8,226 nucleotides of DNA from Thermoplasmata archaeon (GTDB taxonomy: Archaea; Thermoplasmatota; Thermoplasmata; Lutacidiplasmatales; UBA184), in contig JAKATE010000085.1 of assembly GCA_021828085.1 (NCBI GenBank), positions 1 to 8,226 of the forward strand, given 5' to 3'. The notes beneath the pieces were generated by a model. The model searched no databases, was not told the origin of the DNA, and worked only from the letters and a program-made list of their open reading frames with translations. Below are positions 1-4,477 of the stretch, piece by piece (the first letter of the stretch is position 1; the number at the start of each line of letters is the position of its first letter). Both the position numbers and the translations under genes were made by a program.

Positions 1-72
1 GACCTGGAGACGGGTCCGGGTCCTGCGGACGAGCGATCGAAGGGAGACGACGCGAACTTTGGGTTGGTGTAA
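1..72 (+). CDS. Possible C-terminal tail of a rightward gene cut by the window edge
   Basis: Frame 1 is open from the first base to a TAA at 70-72 and would encode 23 residues of a charged hydrophilic tail (starts DLETGPG, ends NFGLV). Base composition by codon position fits coding in a GC-rich genome: third positions are about three-quarters G/C and second positions about half, a contrast the other two forward frames do not show. If real, it converges on the zinc-ribbon gene that ends at 132, leaving 59 bp between them. Nothing can be said about function. The stretch is short enough that chance remains a serious alternative. Confidence 0.35.
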   Translation, partial: DLETGPGPADERSKGDDANFGLV

Positions 73-131
73 CAATGTCAGCTCAAAGAGGAGTATAAGG
101 CGAAAGAGAGGGGGCGGGAGGGTTCCTCCCG

Positions 132-872
132 TCAGACCGTCGGACCCGTGTACGACTGGGACCCGGTCACGCTGACGGTGTCCCCCGCGTAGGTGAAGAT
201 CTGGAACGTGAACGTCTGCCCCGCGTTGGCGGTGAAGGACGAGCCTCCCGAGGAGGAGGTGGTCTGGTAGAGGGCCGCCTTCGTGTCGTTCATCAGCGTG
301 AAGATCACACCCTTCCCATCCAGCGTGTTGAACGTGAACGTGACCGTCCCGCTGTGGGAGAACACCATCGTCTGATTATACGAGGTGCTGAAGCTACCGG
401 GGTCGACGATGTGGAAACTGAAGGATTCGGTGTGGGAGACGGGGACGCCCACCAGCAGGAGCATCATGACCACGAGGCCGATGACGATCGCCCCGACAAT
501 GAACGGGATCCAGATGAAGTAGTTCTTCCCGCCGCGAGAGGGATGCTCGTCCTTCTCGGACGTCGCGTCCGACGATGCCGGGGTCTGGACGCCCCCGGGG
601 CCCGCCGAGGGGCCGACCATGGGACCTGCCATGGGACCTGCCATGGGACCTGCCATGGGACCTGCCATGGGACCTGCCATGGGACCTGCCATGGGACCTG
701 CCGCGGGACCCGCCCCTGCGGCGGGCGGCAACGGCCGCCCCGGCACCGCGAGGGGGGCGCCGCCTGGACCCGGAGGGAGGGCGGCCTGCAACGGCCGGCG
801 GCATCGGGGGCAGAAGTTGTAGCCCGGCCCGATGGGGGAGCGGCAGTACGGGCAGAGGCCGGGGTGAGCCAT
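132..872 (-). CDS. Zinc-ribbon, Gly-Pro-Met-Ala repeat, single-pass membrane protein with extracytoplasmic beta-rich domain
   Basis: The product has 246 residues. Seen: an N-terminal zinc ribbon with two CPxC knuckles (C7/C10 and C21/C24); a Gly/Pro/Ala/Met linker (about 32-95) containing an MAGP repeat; a short Ser/Asp/Glu/Lys stretch; one hydrophobic segment (about 118-142) preceded by R113 and K116; and a Thr/Ser/Phe-rich C-terminal part (about 145-246) with alternating polar and hydrophobic residues typical of a beta-sandwich. Positive charge before the membrane segment predicts the ribbon inside and the beta-rich domain outside. The ATG at 872 is chosen because the ribbon starts right after it. 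Reading can extend upstream to 1268, but that extension is low-complexity Arg/Pro/Gly sequence overlapping the divergent lysozyme gene. No Shine-Dalgarno is visible, so a leaderless mRNA is likely. This domain layout is common in Thermoplasmata-type archaea; the function is unknown. A membrane sensor or an envelope-assembly factor are guesses. Confidence 0.8.
   Translation of the reverse strand: MAHPGLCPYCRSPIGPGYNFCPRCRRPLQAALPPGPGGAPLAVPGRPLPPAAGAGPAAGPMAGPMAGPMAGPMAGPMAGPMAGPMVGPSAGPGGVQTPASSDATSEKDEHPSRGGKNYFIWIPFIVGAIVIGLVVMMLLLVGVPVSHTESFSFHIVDPGSFSTSYNQTMVFSHSGTVTFTFNTLDGKGVIFTLMNDTKAALYQTTSSSGGSSFTANAGQTFTFQIFTYAGDTVSVTGSQSYTGPTV
607..714. repeat. 12-bp tandem repeat, seven perfect copies, inside the zinc-ribbon gene
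   Basis: The unit ATGGGACCTGCC (plus strand) occurs seven times without a mismatch at 619-702, flanked by degenerate copies at 607-618 and 703-714. Read leftward in the gene's frame, each unit encodes Gly-Pro-Met-Ala. The unit is a multiple of three, so gain or loss of copies keeps frame. Synonymous positions are also identical, which points to recent expansion by slippage or recombination rather than old protein-level selection. Each junction contains the palindrome CCATGG. There are no spacers, so it is not CRISPR. Confidence 0.95.
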
Positions 873-873
873 G

Positions 874-904
874 AGACCGGTCTTCGAGGTCGCGGGGATA
901 CAAG
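874..904 (-). promoter_or_regulatory. Candidate leaderless promoter of the zinc-ribbon gene, with a 10-bp palindrome
   Basis: On the minus strand a weak TATA-like TTGTATCC lies at 904-897, about 25-32 bases before the ATG at 872, the spacing expected for a leaderless archaeal transcript. Between it and the start is the perfect palindrome AGACCGGTCT (874-883), which could be an operator. The TATA match is poor, and 10-bp palindromes are expected several times by chance in a window this size, so this is tentative. Confidence 0.25.
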
Positions 905-1009
905 TGTGTTTCGCGCGGTGGACCGCCGCCAAGCAGGGTCGTTCCCGCCTCCGAGGGCCGGGGAAGGGCTCCGAGCGGGGACCGGCGCGACCCGGTCCTC
1001 TCGGCAGAA

Positions 1010-1020
1010 GGTAAAATACC
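1010..1020 (+). promoter_or_regulatory. Candidate TATA box of the lysozyme gene (GGTA-AAA-TACC)
   Basis: TAAAATA at 1012-1018 is the most AT-rich patch in the 203-bp divergent region between the zinc-ribbon gene and the lysozyme gene, in otherwise very GC-rich DNA. It is embedded in a small inverted repeat (GGTA, three A, TACC). A start about 25 bases downstream would give a leader of roughly 30-60 nt before the TTG/GTG start candidates. That leader holds a small AGGGG/CCCCT hairpin (1043-1057). The element could also serve the leftward gene, but at a less fitting distance. Confidence 0.45.
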
Positions 1021-1075
1021 GCACGGGGCACGTGACCTATCCAGGGGGGAGACCCCTCCCCCCTCTCTGAGGACC

Positions 1076-3637
1076 TTGGGCGAGAGACGAGCGGTGGGCC
1101 GCGCCGTGACCGCGGGTCGAGGCTGGGCCGCCGTCCGAGCCACGGGAGCGATCTTCCTCGTCCTGCTCCTGCTGGTCGGCCTCGGGAACCTCCTCCCCGG
1201 GCCGTCCCCCCAGGTGGCGGCCGTCCCCAACCCGGGACATCCCTCCCTGCTGGAAAGGAGCGTTTCACCCACCCCGGATGTGCCCCGGTCGACCCTGAAC
1301 GGGGTCGACGTCTCGAGCTACCAGGGCAGCATCAATTGGGGAAGCGTCCATGCGGCCGGGATCTCCTTCGCGTTCGCGAAGGCCTCCCAAGGGAACTACT
1401 ACATCGATCCCACTTTCGCGTCCAACGAGCAGAACGGGAAGGCGGCCGGGGTCTACATGGCCGCCTACGACTTCGCCGACCCCGTCAACGTCGGGGCGGC
1501 GACGGAAGCGAGCTACTTCGATAGCGTCGCCGGGCCGTACTTCCGGTCGGGCTACATGTACCCCGCGCTCGACCTGGAACAGGGGTGCGGCACGCTCAGC
1601 CGTTCCGCGCTCTCCTCCTGGGTCGTGACCTGGATGACGACGGTGGAGAACTACATCGCGTCGACCGACGGCTTCAACATCGTCCCGATCGTCTACATGA
1701 ACAGCAACTACGCCAACAACTGCGTCGATTCCTCGGTCACCGCCTATCACCTCTGGATCGCCGAGTACTGCGGCGGCTGCACCCCCAACATCGGGATCTT
1801 CGCGTACTGGAACTACTACCAGTGGAACGATGCAGGATCCTACCCCGGGATCTCGGGCGGGGTCGACCAGGACATCTTCGGCGGCGACCTGACTGCCCTC
1901 CAGTCGGGCTTCGTCTTCGGGCCCCCCCCGCTCTCCGCCAGCTACGCCGTGGCCGACAAGACGACCGGAAAGGCGCTTTACTGCGGGGGAAGCTTCCAGG
2001 CCGGGGACACGATCCAGTTCACCGGCAGCGCTTCCGGCGGCAGCTCCCCTTACAGCTACGCCTGGGCCTTCGGGGACGGTGCCACGGGCTCCGGCAACCC
2101 CGCCACCCACGTTTACACGGCGATCGGGACCGTGAATCCCCTGCTGACGGTCACCGACGCTTCCGGCGCCCAGGCCAAGAGCGGCGCGGGCTGCACGTTC
2201 AAGGTGACCGGCGTGCCCGTCACGTTCTACTCCTCTCCGGCCTCTGCGGGGACCTTCACCCTGGGCACGACGACGTTCACCAACGGACAGTCGACCACCC
2301 TCCCGATCGGCCCGACCTTCCCCCTGTCGGTCACCGCCCCCTCGGGCTACGTCTTCTCCGGATGGTCATGGACGGGCGGGGTGAGCATCTCCGCCCCGAA
2401 CTCCCCCACCACCTCGCTCACGACCACGAGCGGGCAGGCGGCCACCGTGACCGCCTCGTTCGTCGTCCGCAGCGCCATCACCTTCCTGAGCTCCCCCGCG
2501 AACGCGGCCTCCGTGGAGATCGGGGGAAGCGTCTACAACAGTGGGCAGAACGTCACCGCCTCGGTCGGGACACCCTACCCGCTCCTCGCCCTTCCGAACC
2601 CGGGGTTCGTGTTCGTGCAATGGCAGGTGACAGGCTCCGGCATCTCGGTCCAGGCCGCGAGCCAGGCCTACACGAACCTGACGGTCCTGTCCACGGCACC
2701 GTCGGTCCTCACGGAGGTCGTCCTGTGGAACGTCCCCAGGGCGCCCGCGGGGCTGACGGTCACGGACACCTCCTCCAGCTCCATCTCCCTCACGTGGGCT
2801 CCCCCGCCCGGGGCCCTGGTGAGCTACTCGCTCGGCCTCGCTGCTGGGGCCTCCGCCCCGGCCGGCGCGGGAGGGTTCCAGCTCAGCTCCTTCGGAGCGG
2901 GAGGGAACACCTACCTCCTGCAGGGGCTTGCTCCGGGGACGCAGTACTGGATGGCCCTCGCCGGGGTGAACTCGACGGGCCGTGGGCAGTGGAGCTCCTG
3001 GGTCACTGGCACCACCCTCTCGCTCCCGAACCCACCCCTCTACCTCACGGTCGACTCGACGGGGGACACCTACGCCTTCCTGTCGTGGGAGGCCCCGACG
3101 ACCGGCTCGTCCCTCACGAGCTACAAGATCAACTGTTCGACCTCGACCCCTTCCGCGGAGGCCCGGCTCATCTCCGGCATCTCACCCACCTCCACCGTGT
3201 ACAACGTGACCCAGCTCACCCCAGGGTCGCAGTATTCCTGCAGCATGCTCTCCGTCGCCGGCGCGTATCAGAGCGGGCCGTCGAACTCCGTCAGCTTCCA
3301 CCTCGGAGGCTCCGCCCCCTCCTCCACGGGCGGGTCAGGCCAGGGAGGCCCTTGGTCGGGGCTCGCGGGAGACCTCCGCACGAGCGCCCGATTCCCCTAC
3401 GTGTTCCTCTGGGTCGTCGCGGGAGCCCTCATCGTGGGCACGGTGGCCCTGGTGCAATCTCGGCGACGAAGAGGGAAGGAGGGGTCCGACGAGGGGAGCT
3501 CGGAGCTCCACCGTCCGACGGAGGCGGCGCCCGCCGCGGCACCGGATCCGGCAGCGCCGTCGGCCCTGGCACCGCCAACCCCGTCCGCCGAGCTCGCGCC
3601 CCCGCTGGAAGAGGTCTCGAGCGCCGGGCCCCAATGA
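1076..3637 (+). CDS. Secreted, membrane-anchored GH25 lysozyme (muramidase) with PKD, InlB-like repeats and Fn3 domains
   Basis: The product has 853 residues if the TTG at 1076 is used; GTG at 1094 and 1106 are equally credible and leave a better signal peptide. Domains in order: signal peptide or anchor (hydrophobic 24-40); GH25 domain (about 74-282); PKD (about 285-378, motif FGDG 332-335); two InlB/bacterial-repeat-like copies (from 382 and 468); two Fn3 domains (554-648, 651-743); membrane segment (about 773-793) followed by RRRR; and a Pro/Ala/Glu-rich tail. GH25 hallmarks are present: GVDVSSYQG with D78, the catalytic pair D166-L-E168, W227, and GVDQDIF with D264. The family hydrolyses the MurNAc-GlcNAc bond of peptidoglycan. 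Several N-glycosylation sequons and cysteines (C232/C235, C303/C373, C687/C722) suit an extracellular protein. Archaea lack murein, so the likely substrate is bacterial cell wall. The gene reads away from the zinc-ribbon gene and is followed 70 bp later by a GNAT gene. Confidence 0.88.
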   Translation: MGERRAVGRAVTAGRGWAAVRATGAIFLVLLLLVGLGNLLPGPSPQVAAVPNPGHPSLLERSVSPTPDVPRSTLNGVDVSSYQGSINWGSVHAAGISFAFAKASQGNYYIDPTFASNEQNGKAAGVYMAAYDFADPVNVGAATEASYFDSVAGPYFRSGYMYPALDLEQGCGTLSRSALSSWVVTWMTTVENYIASTDGFNIVPIVYMNSNYANNCVDSSVTAYHLWIAEYCGGCTPNIGIFAYWNYYQWNDAGSYPGISGGVDQDIFGGDLTALQSGFVFGPPPLSASYAVADKTTGKALYCGGSFQAGDTIQFTGSASGGSSPYSYAWAFGDGATGSGNPATHVYTAIGTVNPLLTVTDASGAQAKSGAGCTFKVTGVPVTFYSSPASAGTFTLGTTTFTNGQSTTLPIGPTFPLSVTAPSGYVFSGWSWTGGVSISAPNSPTTSLTTTSGQAATVTASFVVRSAITFLSSPANAASVEIGGSVYNSGQNVTASVGTPYPLLALPNPGFVFVQWQVTGSGISVQAASQAYTNLTVLSTAPSVLTEVVLWNVPRAPAGLTVTDTSSSSISLTWAPPPGALVSYSLGLAAGASAPAGAGGFQLSSFGAGGNTYLLQGLAPGTQYWMALAGVNSTGRGQWSSWVTGTTLSLPNPPLYLTVDSTGDTYAFLSWEAPTTGSSLTSYKINCSTSTPSAEARLISGISPTSTVYNVTQLTPGSQYSCSMLSVAGAYQSGPSNSVSFHLGGSAPSSTGGSGQGGPWSGLAGDLRTSARFPYVFLWVVAGALIVGTVALVQSRRRRGKEGSDEGSSELHRPTEAAPAAAPDPAAPSALAPPTPSAELAPPLEEVSSAGPQ
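2219..2728 (+). repeat. Two tandem 86-residue InlB-like repeats within the lysozyme gene
   Basis: Residues 382-467 and 468-551 of the lysozyme align copy to copy. They share (V/I)TF-x-SSPA at the start, an N-x-GQ turn, a GP/GTP-FPL or YPL strand, and a GYVFSGW / GFVFVQW motif, with tryptophans W430 and W516 exactly 86 residues apart. The pattern resembles the divergent InlB B-repeat / bacterial-repeat families of surface proteins, which act as stalks or binding modules. The copies have diverged a lot at the DNA level, so the duplication is old. Family assignment is from pattern only. Confidence 0.65.
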
Positions 3638-3651
3638 CAGGTGCGAGCTCC

Positions 3652-3680
3652 CCGCCGTCCGGCGGAAGGATCAGTTCCTT
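3652..3680. promoter_or_regulatory. Two adjacent inverted repeats between the lysozyme and GNAT genes
   Basis: CCGCCG (3652-3657) pairs perfectly with CGGCGG (3660-3665), and directly after it AAGGA (3666-3670) pairs with TCCTT (3676-3680). The first could be a terminator-like stem 14 bases after the lysozyme stop, though no T-run follows immediately. The second lies 28-42 bases before the GNAT ATG, where a leaderless promoter would be placed, and could be an operator. No clear TATA box is seen. Confidence 0.25.
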
Positions 3681-3707
3681 TGACCGTCTCCCGAGCGCGG
3701 GGCCGAC

Positions 3708-4229
3708 ATGAAAGATGAGACGACACAGGTGCTGATCCGCCGGATCGCCCCCTCGGAGTGGGCGCTGCATCGCGATCTTCGCCTGAGAGCGCTCGCTTCT
3801 GACCCTCTCGCGTTCGGTTCGACACTCGCCCGCGAGCAGGCGCATCCCGAGGACCTGTGGAAGGAGCGGACCGCGCGAAGCGCGAGCTCGGAAGAAGCGA
3901 CGACCCTGCTCGCGATCGTGCCGGGAGACCGGCCGGTGGGCATGGTCGTGGCCGCGCTCGTCAACGAGGCCCCCCACATCTTTGGCATGTGGGTGGAACC
4001 CTCGTGGCGGGGGCGTGGGGTGGGCGGGAGGCTCCTCGATGAGGCCCTTGAGTGGACAGGGCAGGTCCGCCCCACATCGGAAGTGCAACTCGAGGTCAAT
4101 CCCAACCAGGCCGCGGCCGTCGCCCTCTACGAGAGCAGAGGGTTCGTCCGGACCGGGGCCGTGAGCCCGCTGGGACACACCGCGGGAGAGTCCGTGATCG
4201 GAATGAAGCGGCCTTCGCGGTCCACCTAG
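3708..4229 (+). CDS. GNAT-family N-acetyltransferase
   Basis: The product has 173 residues, the usual size for a one-domain GNAT enzyme that transfers acetyl from acetyl-CoA to an amine. Seen: N-terminal IRRIAPSEW beta strand and LRLRAL helix (about 9-30); central strands AIVPGDRPVGMVVAAL (69-84); motif A, strand HIFGMWVEP followed by the acetyl-CoA pyrophosphate loop R101-G-R-G104-V-G106; and motif B, LEVNPNQAAAVALYESRGF (128-146), typical of Rim-like and antibiotic/amino-acid N-acetyltransferases. The ATG at 3708 is well placed before the first strand, with no Shine-Dalgarno, so it may be leaderless. It lies 70 bp after the lysozyme stop, on the same strand. Co-transcription is possible, but the inverted repeats between them suggest separate control. 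The acceptor substrate cannot be read from the sequence. Confidence 0.9.
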   Translation: MKDETTQVLIRRIAPSEWALHRDLRLRALASDPLAFGSTLAREQAHPEDLWKERTARSASSEEATTLLAIVPGDRPVGMVVAALVNEAPHIFGMWVEPSWRGRGVGGRLLDEALEWTGQVRPTSEVQLEVNPNQAAAVALYESRGFVRTGAVSPLGHTAGESVIGMKRPSRST

Positions 4230-4236
4230 GAGCTGG

Positions 4237-4254
4237 GCCTCGCCCGACCGAGGC
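4237..4254 (+). terminator. Candidate 3' hairpin after the GNAT gene
   Basis: GCCTCG (4237-4242) and CGAGGC (4249-4254) form a perfect 6-bp stem with a 6-base loop, starting 7 bases after the GNAT stop. No T-run follows, so intrinsic termination is not proven. The rest of the convergent spacer to 4477 has only a second small stem (CTCGA/TCGAG, 4374-4385, followed by TTT) and no supportable gene. Confidence 0.3.
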
Positions 4255-4477
4255 TGCGCGCTCGGGACGGGCCGTGCGGCTCCCCTCTGACGAACTTTGA
4301 CGCGACCCCCCACAGCACGGTCGCTTTCTCCCCACATTCGTGGTGGCGCAACTCCCTTGCGACTCCGTCACTTCTCGAGGTCGAGTTTGGCGTCAGGGTC
4401 GGACTGGAAGATCCTTCGAGCGCGGGTCGGAGGCCACAGTGCCCACCTCGACCCGGGAGAGGCCACGCACCCGAGCG

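Noticed and set aside
53..61. CGAACTTTG shared with 4291-4299, considered as a common end-of-gene signal
   Set aside because: Nine-base matches are expected by chance in a window of this length, and the flanks differ.
607..714. CRISPR array
   Set aside because: Units are contiguous with no spacers, 12 bp long and in frame inside a gene.
873..1268. N-terminal extension of the zinc-ribbon gene by 132 codons
   Set aside because: Low-complexity Arg/Gly/Pro sequence that overlaps the 5' end of the divergent lysozyme gene; the zinc ribbon begins right after the ATG at 872.
1585..3711. Rightward open frame (708 codons) in another frame of the lysozyme gene
   Set aside because: Arg/Leu/Pro/His-rich shadow; the lysozyme frame carries clear domains throughout the same stretch.
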